The notes under the pieces are model-generated. The model worked only from the letters and a program-made list of their open reading frames with translations. It made no database searches and was not told where the DNA came from. Positions 41,138 to 49,282 of a stretch of 64,000 nt of DNA are shown in pieces. Position 1 is the stretch's first letter, and each line of letters begins with the position of its first letter. The stretch comes from Rhodobiaceae bacterium (GTDB lineage Bacteria > Pseudomonadota > Alphaproteobacteria > Rhizobiales > Tepidamorphaceae): positions 496,001 through 560,000 of the forward strand of contig JACKJR010000002.1 of assembly GCA_020637855.1 (NCBI GenBank), read 5' to 3'. Made by a program: the position numbers and the translations under genes.

Positions 41138-41453
41138 TGTCGTGATCGTGCCGTTTCCTTTCCTGGAACGGCCAGTCACCAAGGTTCGTCCGGCGCTCGT
41201 CTTGTCAGCTTCCGTGTTCAACAACGAAAACGGACATACTATTCTTGCGATGATCACAACGGGCGCTGAATCAAGCTGGCCTGCTGACTTTCGCTTGCAA
41301 GATCTTCAATCTGCAGGATTAAGGCACGCTTCACTGGTGCGCTGGAAGCTCTTCACTTTGCCTAACAACATGCTGCAGCAAGTCATTGGACAACTCAGCG
41401 AACGAGACGAAACCCACATCAACGCAGCTCTGACAGCAATGTTCACAAATTGA
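41118..41453 (+). CDS. MazF/PemK-family endoribonuclease toxin
   Basis: 111 residues from GTG 41118 with GAAGAGG upstream, inside the end of the upstream partner gene. MazF/PemK SH3-like fold: FDVVIVPFPFLERPVTKVRPALVLS with the catalytic-type Arg24 in KVRPALV, and Thr47/48 in AMITT matching the second active-site residue. These toxins cut mRNA at short motifs and stop growth. The C-terminal half (LVRWKLFTLPNNMLQQVIGQLSERD) keeps the family order. The stop codon abuts the pet operon terminator. Confidence 0.82.
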   Translation: MICNRFDVVIVPFPFLERPVTKVRPALVLSASVFNNENGHTILAMITTGAESSWPADFRLQDLQSAGLRHASLVRWKLFTLPNNMLQQVIGQLSERDETHINAALTAMFTN

Positions 41454-41475
41454 AAAGGGCGCCTCTTGGGCGCCC
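41453..41475 (-). terminator. Terminator of the petABC operon
   Basis: On the minus strand GGGCGCC (41475-41469) pairs with GGCGCCC (41463-41457) over CAAGA and is followed by TTTT (41456-41453). It lies 28 bp beyond the petC stop codon. Confidence 0.75.
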
Positions 41476-41503
41476 CTTCGCGTTCCTGTTTTCGCGCGAG
41501 CAA

Positions 41504-42295
41504 TCAGTGGTCCACGTCGCTCCACAGCTTCTGCTTTGTGAAATAAAGCAGTCCTGCGAAGGCGAGCAGGAAGATGGTGATCTGCAGGCCCATGCGCTTG
41601 CGCTCTTCAAGCTTCGGCTCAGCCGCCCACATCAGGAACGACACGACATCGTGTGCATACTGATCGACAGTCATCGGCGAACCGTCGGTATATTCGACGA
41701 TTTCCTCCGACAGCGGCGGCGCCATCGCAATCTGGTTGCCGGTGAAAGCATGGTTGTAGTTCATGCCATCACGCAGTTCGACGCCTGCCGGCGGTTCTTC
41801 TTCGTAGCCGGTCAGCAGCGCATAGATGTAATTGGGGCCGTTCGGCCGCGCCTTGGCAATCACCGAGAAGTCCGGCGGCAGCGCCCCGCCGTTGGACGCG
41901 CGGGCCGCATTGTCGTTCGCAAACGGGCTGACGAAAGCGTCATACGGCTTGGCCGGGCGCTCGAACATGTCGCCATCATCGTTGGGGCCGTCGGTCACTT
42001 CATACTCGGCGGCGAGCACCTTGACCTGCTCCTCGGTGAAACCGGGGCCGCCGGGATCGGCAAGGTTGCGGAACTTGACCAGCTTCATCGAGTGGCAGTT
42101 GGCGCAGACTTCCTTGTAGACCTTGTAGCCGCGCTGTAACTGCGCCCGGTCGAAGGTTCCGAACGGACCGGTAAAGGTCCACGACTGCGATTCCACGGCA
42201 GCACCTTCGGATGCCAGTGCGGCACCGGCGGAAAGGCTGACGGCAAGGATACCGGCTGCAACGAAGCGGGCCGTGTTGAGGGCGAGGTTTTTCAT
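41504..42295 (-). CDS. petC: Cytochrome c1 of the bc1 complex
   Basis: 263 residues: signal peptide ending ALA, heme c site CANCHSMK (Cys64, Cys67, His68), axial Met191 in IAMAPPL, and one C-terminal anchor helix (about 237-256). It carries electrons from the Rieske protein to soluble cytochrome c in the periplasm. Last gene of petABC, 26 bp after petB. Confidence 0.97.
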   Translation of the reverse strand: MKNLALNTARFVAAGILAVSLSAGAALASEGAAVESQSWTFTGPFGTFDRAQLQRGYKVYKEVCANCHSMKLVKFRNLADPGGPGFTEEQVKVLAAEYEVTDGPNDDGDMFERPAKPYDAFVSPFANDNAARASNGGALPPDFSVIAKARPNGPNYIYALLTGYEEEPPAGVELRDGMNYNHAFTGNQIAMAPPLSEEIVEYTDGSPMTVDQYAHDVVSFLMWAAEPKLEERKRMGLQITIFLLAFAGLLYFTKQKLWSDVDH

Positions 42296-42321
42296 GCTTA
42301 TTCGCTCCAGATCCGGCTGGC

Positions 42322-43587
42322 CTAACGCTTTTCCGCTTGCGCGGCAGCAGCGGCGGGTTTTCCCGACCCGCCCTTGAGGACGGATTCCGATATGCTCGCC
42401 GGCAGCGGCTTGGGTGTCTCAAACAGTCCCAGCAGCGGCAGGATCACCAGGAAGTGCAGGAAGTAATACGCGGTCAGGATGCGCGCCGCGATCACGTAAC
42501 CTCCCTCCGGGGGCTTGCCGCCGAGATATGTCAGGCCGACGCACACCAGCAGCAGGATCCAGAAGAACTGCTTGTACAGCGGACGGAACGTCGCCGAACG
42601 CACCTTCGATGTATCCAGCCACGGCAGAATGAACAGCACGCCGATTGAGGCGAACATTGCGATGACGCCGCCGAGCTTGTCTGGGATCGCGCGCAGGATC
42701 GCGTAGAACGGCAGGAAGTACCATTCCGGCACAATATGCGCGGGCGTCACAAGCGGGTTGGCCGGCGTGTAGTTGTCCGGGTGACCGAGCATGTTCGGCG
42801 CGTAGAACACGAAGCCGAGGAAGAAGATCATGAACACGATAATCGCGAACAGATCCTTGATCGTGTAGTACGGATGGAAGGGCACCGTGTCCTTGGCGCT
42901 CTTCACTTCGACGCCGGTCGGATTGTTGTTGCCCGGCACATGCAGCGCCCACACGTGAAGCACAACAAGCGCGAAGATCACGAACGGCAGCAGGTAGTGC
43001 AGAGAAAAGAAGCGGTTCAGCGTCGGATTGCCAACTGCGAAGCCGCCCCAAAGCCACTCGACAATGGTGCCGCCGACGATCGGGATCGCCGAGAACAGGT
43101 TGGTGATCACGGTGGCGCCCCAGAAGCTCATCTGGCCCCAGGGAAGCACGTAGCCCATGAAGGCCGTCGCCATCATGGCCAGCAGGATCAGCACGCCGAG
43201 CATCCAGAGAATCTCGCGGGGCGCCTTGTAGGAGCCGTAGTAGAGGCCGCGGAAGATGTGGATATAGACGGCGATGAAGAAGAACGAAGCGCCATTGGCG
43301 TGCAGGTAGCGCAGGAACCAGCCGTAGTTCACGTCGCGCATGATGTGCTCGACGCTGTTGAAGGCCATGTCCACATGCGGCGTGTAGTGCATCGCCAGAA
43401 CGATGCCCGACACGAGCTGCACGACGAGGCAGATCGCCGCGATGCCGCCGAAGGTCCAGAAGTAGTTCAGGTTCTTCGGGGTCGGGAAATCGTAAAGCTG
43501 TGCGCGAACCAGCGAGACGAGCGGCAGGCGGCTGTCGAACCAGCGCACCACCGGGTTCTTGTAATGATAGGTCGTGTTACCGGCCAT
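42322..43587 (-). CDS. petB: Cytochrome b of the bc1 complex
   Basis: 421 residues, eight membrane helices. Two heme b sites, each with a His pair (HYTPHVDMAF and NGASFFFIAVYIHIFRG on one side; VLHVWALHVPG on the other), and the quinol-site PEWYFLPFYAILRAIPDK. The protein is a single full-length cytochrome b, as in proteobacteria, rather than split b6/IV. It lies 23 bp after petA. Confidence 0.98.
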   Translation of the reverse strand: MAGNTTYHYKNPVVRWFDSRLPLVSLVRAQLYDFPTPKNLNYFWTFGGIAAICLVVQLVSGIVLAMHYTPHVDMAFNSVEHIMRDVNYGWFLRYLHANGASFFFIAVYIHIFRGLYYGSYKAPREILWMLGVLILLAMMATAFMGYVLPWGQMSFWGATVITNLFSAIPIVGGTIVEWLWGGFAVGNPTLNRFFSLHYLLPFVIFALVVLHVWALHVPGNNNPTGVEVKSAKDTVPFHPYYTIKDLFAIIVFMIFFLGFVFYAPNMLGHPDNYTPANPLVTPAHIVPEWYFLPFYAILRAIPDKLGGVIAMFASIGVLFILPWLDTSKVRSATFRPLYKQFFWILLLVCVGLTYLGGKPPEGGYVIAARILTAYYFLHFLVILPLLGLFETPKPLPASISESVLKGGSGKPAAAAAQAEKR

Positions 43588-43610
43588 GGTCGTTCAGGCT
43601 CCCTGGCAGT

Positions 43611-44150
43611 TCAGCCGACACGGATCGTCGTGTCACTGAGGAAGGTGTATTCCGGCACGTCGAGGTTACGTGGCGCGGGTCCCTTGCGGATGCGGCCGGC
43701 GGTGTCGTAGTGCGAACCGTGGCACGGGCAGAACCAGCCACCGAAATCGCCCTGCTGGCCAAGCGGCACGCAACCAAGGTGCGTGCACACGCCCACCATC
43801 ACGAGCCACTCCGGCTTCTCGGCGCGGTTCTCGTCGGTCGCCGGCGAGCCGGCAGGCAAGTTGGCATTTTCCGCAAGCGGGTCGCGCAGTTCATCCATCG
43901 GAACGGCACGCGCTTCCTCGATTTCTTTTCCGGTACGGTGGCGGATGAACACCGGCTTGCCGCGCCACAGGACCGTGATCGCCGATCCTTCCTCGATAGC
44001 ATCGAGATTGACCTCGATGGAGGCCAGAGCCTGGACGCTTGCGTCCGGATTCATCTGGTCGACAAACGGCCACACCGCCGCAGCGGTTCCTACGACGCCA
44101 ACGGCGCCAGTTGCGATATAGAGAAAATCCCGGCGGGTCGGTTCGCTCAT
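43611..44150 (-). CDS. petA: Rieske iron-sulfur protein of the bc1 complex
   Basis: 179 residues from ATG 44150. Tat-type signal/anchor at the N-terminus (TRRDFLYIATGAVG), a flexible hinge, and the 2Fe-2S cluster motifs CTHLGC (Cys122, His124, Cys127) and CPCHGSHYD (Cys141, Cys143, His144). It takes the first electron from quinol. First gene of petABC, so the operon promoter lies in 44151-44512. Confidence 0.97.
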   Translation of the reverse strand: MSEPTRRDFLYIATGAVGVVGTAAAVWPFVDQMNPDASVQALASIEVNLDAIEEGSAITVLWRGKPVFIRHRTGKEIEEARAVPMDELRDPLAENANLPAGSPATDENRAEKPEWLVMVGVCTHLGCVPLGQQGDFGGWFCPCHGSHYDTAGRIRKGPAPRNLDVPEYTFLSDTTIRVG

Positions 44151-44512
44151 GTCACTCGTTGCCACGGTACGTCGATCCTTCCTGGTGCGGCGCATGTCGC
44201 CGCAAACCCTGACAATTTCTTCGGGGAAGGTCTGCCTGAATCAAACCGGACAGCGAAATTCGCCAGCTCGTATTTCAGCCAACCGATCCGGTCCGCGCCA
44301 AAGCGAACCGCGGGCATATAGCCCCGGTGTCCCCGGCCGCTTTCTTGCATCCCGCGCGCGCCTTGTCCAGTATCGCATGACTTACACAGGCAGTTTGTCG
44401 CGGTCTGGCATGCCAGTCAGCACCGTTACCGGCCCGCTGGCAGCAATTTGCGGAAAAACAGCTTGGCATTTCCGGCAGTCATCAAGCCAACAAGACCGAC
44501 GGCAAGCGCAAA
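44151..44512. other. Divergent intergenic region petABC/trmL
   Basis: 362 bp between the petA and trmL start codons, with no convincing ORF or RNA gene. It must hold the petABC promoter (minus) and probably the trmL promoter (plus). I cannot place either with confidence. Confidence 0.5.
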
Positions 44513-44980
44513 ATGCGAATCGCCCTTTTCCAACCCAACATTCCGCAGAACGCCGGCACCATTCTGCGGCTCGGCGCATGTCTTTCGCTACCCGTCGACA
44601 TCATCGAGCCCTGTGGCTTTCCGTTATCGCACGCGAGCCTGAAGCGTGCCGGCATGGACTATCTCGACCATGTCGACATGACGCGGCATGCGGATTTCGC
44701 AGCCTTCACGCAGGAGGCGCGGACAGCCGGCCGCCGTATCGTACTGCTGACAACGCGGGCCGCGACGCCGCACACCCGCTTCGCGTTCCATACCGACGAC
44801 ACACTGTTGCTGGGCCGTGAAAGCGCCGGTGTCCCCGACGAAGTCCACCAGATCGTCGACGCGGCCGTCACAATTCCCATGGCGGCGGGGATGCGCAGCC
44901 TGAATGTCGCCATGGCCGCTGCCATCGTCGCCGGCGAGGCGCTGCGGCAGACGCAGTTGTTTCCCTCCCCCGGTGTTTGA
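44513..44980 (+). CDS. trmL: tRNA (cytidine(34)-2'-O)-methyltransferase
   Basis: 155 residues, a minimal SPOUT methyltransferase. Motif 1 FQPNIPQNAGTILRLGAC, motif 2 LLLGRESAGVPDEV, and motif 3 IPMAAGMRSLNVAMAAAI form the knotted SAM site. It methylates the wobble ribose of tRNA-Leu in E. coli. It is followed 16 bp later by a TetR regulator. Confidence 0.93.
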   Translation: MRIALFQPNIPQNAGTILRLGACLSLPVDIIEPCGFPLSHASLKRAGMDYLDHVDMTRHADFAAFTQEARTAGRRIVLLTTRAATPHTRFAFHTDDTLLLGRESAGVPDEVHQIVDAAVTIPMAAGMRSLNVAMAAAIVAGEALRQTQLFPSPGV

Positions 44981-44996
44981 TGTAAGTGCCTTTCAC

Positions 44997-45638
44997 ATGA
45001 GCTGGTCCCATCATCGGCGCGGCAAGCGCGGCTATCATCACGGCAACCTGCGCGAGGCCCTGATCAAGGCTGCGCTGTCGCTGATCGGCGAGCGCGGTTC
45101 GGAAGGTGTGACACTGGCCGAAGCCGCCCGCATGGCCGGGGTCAGCGCGGCAGCTCCCTATCGCCACTTCAAGGACCGCGAAGCGTTGATGGCCGCCGTC
45201 GCCGGTGAAGGCTATGCCAAGTTCGCCGACATGCTGGAACAGGCCTGGAATGACGGCGCCCCCGATGCCATTGCCGCGCTTGAGCGGGTCGGAAGTGCTT
45301 ACCTCGCCTTTGCCCGCGAGGAACCCGCGCTCTATGCGGCAATGTTCGAATCCAGCGTCGCCCTGGGCACGGACAGCACCCTGAAGAGCGCCGCCGATCG
45401 CGCTTACGACGTGTTGCAGACCGCGTGCGACAGGATTCACGAAAGTCTTCCCGTCGACAGACGCGCGCCCGCACGCATGATGGCGCTGCACATCTGGTCG
45501 ATGGCGCACGGTATCGCATCCCTGTTCGCCCGCGGTGATGCCGGCAGAAGGCCTCTCCCCGTCCCGCCCGAGGACCTGCTCGAAGCCGGCCTGCTCATCT
45601 ATCTGTCCGGGCTTGGACACGAACCCTCAGCGGATTAG
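44997..45638 (+). CDS. TetR/AcrR-family regulator with WHG-type C-terminal domain
   Basis: 213 residues from ATG 44997. Starts with a basic stretch (SHHRRGKRGYHHGNLREALIKAALSLIGERG) and a clear HTH, LAEAARMAGVSAAAPYRHFKDREAL (about 40-64). The C-terminal domain carries a W-S-M-A-H-G segment (HIWSMAHGIASLF), typical of the TetR_C_33/WHG group. It precedes the DUF2852 gene by 97 bp, where a palindrome may be its operator. Confidence 0.9.
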   Translation: MSWSHHRRGKRGYHHGNLREALIKAALSLIGERGSEGVTLAEAARMAGVSAAAPYRHFKDREALMAAVAGEGYAKFADMLEQAWNDGAPDAIAALERVGSAYLAFAREEPALYAAMFESSVALGTDSTLKSAADRAYDVLQTACDRIHESLPVDRRAPARMMALHIWSMAHGIASLFARGDAGRRPLPVPPEDLLEAGLLIYLSGLGHEPSAD

Positions 45639-45706
45639 CGGCGCAGCAAGCGAATTTTCCCGCTGCCATCCTTGACAAAACCGCACCCATCGCCCACCTA
45701 TGTGAA

Positions 45707-45723
45707 TGTTAATAACATTAACA
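45707..45723. promoter_or_regulatory. Candidate operator upstream of the DUF2852 gene
   Basis: TGTTAATAACATTAACA is a palindrome with 7-bp arms around AAC, ending 12 bp before the start codon at 45736. An overlapping AATGTTA/TAACATT pair (45705-45719) shares the bases. A TTGACA hexamer lies at 45672. The adjacent TetR protein is a candidate binder. Confidence 0.5.
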
Positions 45724-45735
45724 CCGGGGACCAAC

Positions 45736-46101
45736 ATGACTGACCTAGTCGCAAAAATGGACTCATACGGCAGGGGTGCCTGGATCGCCTCAATGATCCT
45801 CGGCTTTATCCTCTTCTGGCCGATCGGCCTGGCCCTGCTGTTCTTTCTGATATGGAGTGGACGCATGAGATGCGGAAAACATAGAAGCGAGCGCTGGCGC
45901 CGCATGGGCAACACGATGCGCTCGAGCGGCAACGCGGCCTTCGACGAGTACAAGGCGGAAACGATCCGCAGGCTTGAGGAAGAGCAGGAAGCCTTCAAGG
46001 AATTCCTCGCCAAGCTGCGCATGGCCAAGGACAAGGTCGAATTCGAGGATTTCATGGCCAACCGCAAAGGCGGAAACGGCCCCGAGCCCGAAGCCGCCTG
46101 A
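45736..46101 (+). CDS. DUF2852-family membrane protein
   Basis: 121 residues from ATG 45736. One N-terminal hydrophobic segment (about 13-41: GAWIASMILGFILFWPIGLALLFFLIW-type) typical of DUF2852, a basic stretch (RCGKHRSERWRRMG), then an amphipathic coiled-coil region (FDEYKAETIRRLEEEQEAFKEFL) and the family end segment (AKDKVEFEDFMANRK). Found mostly in Alphaproteobacteria. Function unknown. A terminator follows. Confidence 0.85.
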   Translation: MTDLVAKMDSYGRGAWIASMILGFILFWPIGLALLFFLIWSGRMRCGKHRSERWRRMGNTMRSSGNAAFDEYKAETIRRLEEEQEAFKEFLAKLRMAKDKVEFEDFMANRKGGNGPEPEAA

Positions 46102-46124
46102 TCCGATACTCTTCCCCCACGACG

Positions 46125-46158
46125 AAGCCGCCCGGTCCCCCCACCGGGCGGCTTTTCC
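46125..46158 (+). terminator. Rho-independent terminator after the DUF2852 gene
   Basis: AAGCCGCCCGGT (46125-46136) pairs perfectly with ACCGGGCGGCTT (46143-46154) over a 6-nt loop, ending in TTTT. Confidence 0.85.
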
Positions 46159-46218
46159 TATGCGCCGTGACAACGCTCCCCATTGATTGGTGGCCGCGCA
46201 TGGCGTAACCGCTGCGTC

Positions 46219-47100
46219 ATGGAGAATCTCGACGCCCGCAAGAAAACCGCCTCCGACTGGTTTGCGAAACTGCGCGACGGCATCTGCGCAGCTTTCGAAA
46301 CGCTGGAGGATGATTGCCCCGCCGGCCTGCCTCAATCGGGCGAACCCGCCGGCCGCTTCGAGCGCACGCCGTGGGAGCGCTCCAATCACGATGGCGCGCC
46401 CGGCGGCGGCGGTGTCATGTCGATGATGAAGGGCCGCGTCTTCGAGAAGGTCGGCGTACACGTTTCGACCGTTCACGGCACTTTCGCACCGGAATTCGCC
46501 AAACAGATCCCCGGCGCTGACGAGGACCCGCGCTTCTGGGCATCGGGCATCTCGCTGATCGCGCATATGCACAACCCGAACGCCCCCGCCGTGCACATGA
46601 ACACCCGCATGGTTGTGACATCGAAGCTGTGGTTCGGCGGCGGCGCGGACTTAACGCCCGTGCTCGATGCAAGGCGCACCCAGGACGATCCCGATACGAT
46701 CGCTTTCCACAAGGCGATGGAACAGCCCTGCGCCGCTCATGATCGCGATTACGCCGCCTACAAGAAATGGTGCGACGAGTATTTCCATCTCGCCCACCGC
46801 AACGAGCCACGCGGCATTGGCGGCATCTTCTTCGACTACGTGAACACCGGTGACTGGGACGCCGATTTCGCATTCGTTCAGGACGTCGGCCGCGCCTTCC
46901 GCGATATCTATCCCGAATTGGTGCGTGCGAATTTCGCGAAAGCCTGGACGGACGAACAGCGCGAGGAACAGCTCATCCGCCGTGGCCGCTATGTGGAGTT
47001 CAACCTGCTCTACGACCGCGGCACGATCTTCGGCCTGAAGACCGGCGGCAACGTCGCCTCGATCCTGTCCTCCATGCCCCCGGTGGTGAAATGGCCGTGA
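46219..47100 (+). CDS. hemF: Oxygen-dependent coproporphyrinogen III oxidase
   Basis: 293 residues from ATG 46219; the ribosome binding site is weak and an upstream TTG at 46183 is possible. HemF motifs: RFERTPWERSNHDGAPGGGGVMSMMKGRVFEKVGVH-type start (shown in part as GGGVMSMMKGRVFEK), HMNTRMVVTSKLWFGGGADLTP, and GGIFFDYV. Aerobic step of heme synthesis, giving protoporphyrinogen IX. It supports the heme needed by petABC and overlaps the next gene by 10 bp. Confidence 0.96.
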   Translation: MENLDARKKTASDWFAKLRDGICAAFETLEDDCPAGLPQSGEPAGRFERTPWERSNHDGAPGGGGVMSMMKGRVFEKVGVHVSTVHGTFAPEFAKQIPGADEDPRFWASGISLIAHMHNPNAPAVHMNTRMVVTSKLWFGGGADLTPVLDARRTQDDPDTIAFHKAMEQPCAAHDRDYAAYKKWCDEYFHLAHRNEPRGIGGIFFDYVNTGDWDADFAFVQDVGRAFRDIYPELVRANFAKAWTDEQREEQLIRRGRYVEFNLLYDRGTIFGLKTGGNVASILSSMPPVVKWP

Positions 47101-47678
47101 CATTTCCTCTACGTTTTCTGACCGTTTTCCGGCTTGCTGTCATGGTCGTGATGCTGGCTGCCGCGCCAAGGCATGCGGCAGCCTCCACCTATGACGTTCT
47201 GTTCGGTCCGGTGCTTCCCTCGCAGCGGCTGGCGAGTACGGCAAATACGAGCAAATGGTTCGTCGAATTCCGCGCCCGCGGTGGCAGTCCGGTTGGGCAT
47301 TCCTACGTGGTGCTCGGTGTGCGGAATGCCTCCGGAACGGAGCGCATCGTTCGCGTAGCCGGCTTCTACGCCTCCATGGGAGTGGTCGGCACAACCGCAT
47401 CCATTATCGGTGTCCCCGGCGTGATCGGTTACAAGAAGACGGATCTTGGCAAGGCTTCCGTCCGTTATCGCCGCTCCCTGACACGTGGCGCCTTCGCGCG
47501 AATCGAGCGCGCCATCATTCAGGCTGCAAAACATCCCGGCACGTTCACGATGCTGTCCAACAATTGCAATGCCTTCGTCGCACGCATCGCACGCATGATC
47601 GGACTGAGGGCACCGCGCAGTACGGCCGTTCATGCACCGACATACGTCAAACAGATGATCGCGCTGAACCGGCAGTGA
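47091..47678 (+). CDS. Exported protein, possible permuted papain-fold enzyme
   Basis: 195 residues. ATG 47091 lies inside the end of hemF. Signal peptide ends AAAS. Two motifs stand out: GHSYVVLGV with an invariant-looking His (about 69) and, later, SNNCNAFVARIARMIGL with a Cys (about 162). The order His first, Cys second, with N-C-x-x-F, is that of circularly permuted NlpC/P60-like folds (YiiX/LRAT/PPPDE groups). Periplasmic amidase, thioesterase or transferase activity is possible. The assignment is by motif only. Confidence 0.5.
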   Translation: MAVTFPLRFLTVFRLAVMVVMLAAAPRHAAASTYDVLFGPVLPSQRLASTANTSKWFVEFRARGGSPVGHSYVVLGVRNASGTERIVRVAGFYASMGVVGTTASIIGVPGVIGYKKTDLGKASVRYRRSLTRGAFARIERAIIQAAKHPGTFTMLSNNCNAFVARIARMIGLRAPRSTAVHAPTYVKQMIALNRQ

Positions 47679-47776
47679 GCATCGTGAGAAAAAGCGGGTA
47701 CGGGTTTTTCGTGGAAACCGGTGCGGTCACAAAAATAGGGCAGGCGTTCTGAGTCCATCAGAACGCATATTGCTCT
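47676..47776. repeat. Palindromic intergenic element between convergent genes
   Basis: A perfect hairpin GCGTTCTGA (47744-47752)/TCAGAACGC (47758-47766) lies within a 100-bp gap that starts with GAGCA and ends with TGCTC. The block with AAAAAGCGGGT, GTTTTTCG and AAACCGG resembles mosaic repeats common between rhizobial genes. It probably also serves both convergent genes as a transcript end. Confidence 0.55.
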
Positions 47777-49025
47777 AGCGCATCGCCAGCAATTGCGCCC
47801 GCGAAAGCGCAAAACCGCTTTCAATCCACCGTGTTTCCAGCGTCTTCAAGCGTTCGCCAAGATCAGGTCCGGGCTCTGCGCCCGCCGCGATCAGGTCCTT
47901 GCCCGACAGCGGGAACTTCGGCGCTTCCCAGGTTCCGGCAAGCGCGATGGCATCGAGCCAGCCCTGCTCCGGCTCGTTCTGACGGGTTTGCGTCCAGGCA
48001 ACCTTCATCCGGTCGGTGAACGTCCCGGACCCGAGGCGGTAGATCGCTTCTTTCAGCGCCGCCTCGCCTGCTTCCGGCGTCAGTCTCCACCAGCCGTCGA
48101 ACGCCGCTTCGATGCGGTCACTCTCGGCGTTCGACAGTCGCAATCCATCCCGCAGCCGGCCCGCATCGTCGGATACGTGCATCGCAAGCACCGCAAGACG
48201 CAAGACCGGATCGGCTTCGCTCCGTGTTTTGGCTTCCAACCGCAGGAAACGTTCCAGCCGAGGCACATTCGGAACGCCGGCAAGACTATCGGCCAGCACC
48301 CCATGCGACTGCATCAGTTGAAGTGCGGGAACGGGATTGGCCGCCCCAAGCAACACCAGCAGTTCCTTGCGGACGCGCTCGGCTGAAAGCCTCCGTATTC
48401 CCTGCCGCGACTTGACGATCGCGGACAACGCTGCCGCGTCCGGCTCCGCCTCGAATGTCGCCAGAAACCGGAAGAACCGTAAGGTTCGCAGGTAATCCTC
48501 CGCAATCCGCTCCTCCGATGAACCGATGAAGCGGATGCGCCGGGTTTCGATATCTTCAGCGCCACCGACGGGATCATGAACATCCCCGCGCCCGTCGAGA
48601 TAAAGCGCGTTGACGGTGAAGTCGCGCCGCGCCGCATCCGCCTCCCAGTCGGTGCCGAATGCAACCGTGGCATGGCGCCCGTGCGTCTCGACATCGGTCC
48701 GAAGCGTGGTGATCTCAACTGGCTTTCCATCGACGACGATCGTCACCGTGCCATGGTCGATCCCTGTCGGCACGGCATGCAAGCCGGCATCGGCAGCCAT
48801 CTTGATCACGGTTTCAGGCGTTGCCGTCGTTGCGCAATCCACATCCGTTTCCGTTCGCCCCGCAAGCGCGTTGCGAACCGCACCGCCAACAATCCGGGTC
48901 TCAACATCCAAGGTGTTGAAAGCCGTCATCACCGTTCTGCCCGGCTCATCGGCAAGCAGCGCAGCGATCCGCCCGGCAGCCCTCGCGCCAAACCTCCCGG
49001 AAATATCTTCAGTGGAGAAAATCAC
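47775..49025 (-). CDS. cca: CCA tRNA nucleotidyltransferase
   Basis: 416 residues. Class II nucleotidyltransferase head: RIVGGAVRNALAGRTETDVDCATTATPE with the D-x-D metal pair, then GTVTIVVDGKPVEITTLRTD, RRDFTVNALYLD, RIRFIGSSEERIAEDYLRTLRFFRF, and the helical body with LSAERVRKELLVLLG. It adds or repairs the tRNA CCA end. Last gene of a coupled operon; its start overlaps the DUF6111 stop. Confidence 0.94.
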   Translation of the reverse strand: MIFSTEDISGRFGARAAGRIAALLADEPGRTVMTAFNTLDVETRIVGGAVRNALAGRTETDVDCATTATPETVIKMAADAGLHAVPTGIDHGTVTIVVDGKPVEITTLRTDVETHGRHATVAFGTDWEADAARRDFTVNALYLDGRGDVHDPVGGAEDIETRRIRFIGSSEERIAEDYLRTLRFFRFLATFEAEPDAAALSAIVKSRQGIRRLSAERVRKELLVLLGAANPVPALQLMQSHGVLADSLAGVPNVPRLERFLRLEAKTRSEADPVLRLAVLAMHVSDDAGRLRDGLRLSNAESDRIEAAFDGWWRLTPEAGEAALKEAIYRLGSGTFTDRMKVAWTQTRQNEPEQGWLDAIALAGTWEAPKFPLSGKDLIAAGAEPGPDLGERLKTLETRWIESGFALSRAQLLAMR

Positions 49026-49282
49026 TCGATCGTGCCCGGAACGACAACGCCATCCCGGATTTCCGGTGGCGTGTAGACACCGGTCGTCGGAGCCCCCGAG
49101 AAAGCGGCCATGGCAATGAACGCGGCGATGGTGACGACGAACCCTGCCACCACCAGCCAGAACAGGTGCGGCTTCCAGTTTTCCGGCGCATTCACGACCT
49201 GGCGGCTAAAATAAAGCCAGAAGCCGTAAACCAGGAACGGCAGCAGGAAGAACAGCGCCTGAATAGCGATAATTCTGAGCAT
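49022..49282 (-). CDS. DUF6111-family small membrane protein
   Basis: 86 residues. Two membrane helices (about 3-24 and 42-66) joined by a polar loop (FSRQVVNAPENWKPH), with a short C-terminal tail (APTTGVYTPPEIRDG). The family is alphaproteobacterial and uncharacterised. The start overlaps the Nudix stop and the stop overlaps the cca start (ATGA both times), so translation is coupled along the operon. Confidence 0.8.
   Translation of the reverse strand: MLRIIAIQALFFLLPFLVYGFWLYFSRQVVNAPENWKPHLFWLVVAGFVVTIAAFIAMAAFSGAPTTGVYTPPEIRDGVVVPGTIE

Noticed and set aside
44151..44512. Small gene between petA and trmL
   Set aside because: Open frames there lack ribosome binding sites and overlap both start regions. 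Regulatory DNA is the simpler reading.
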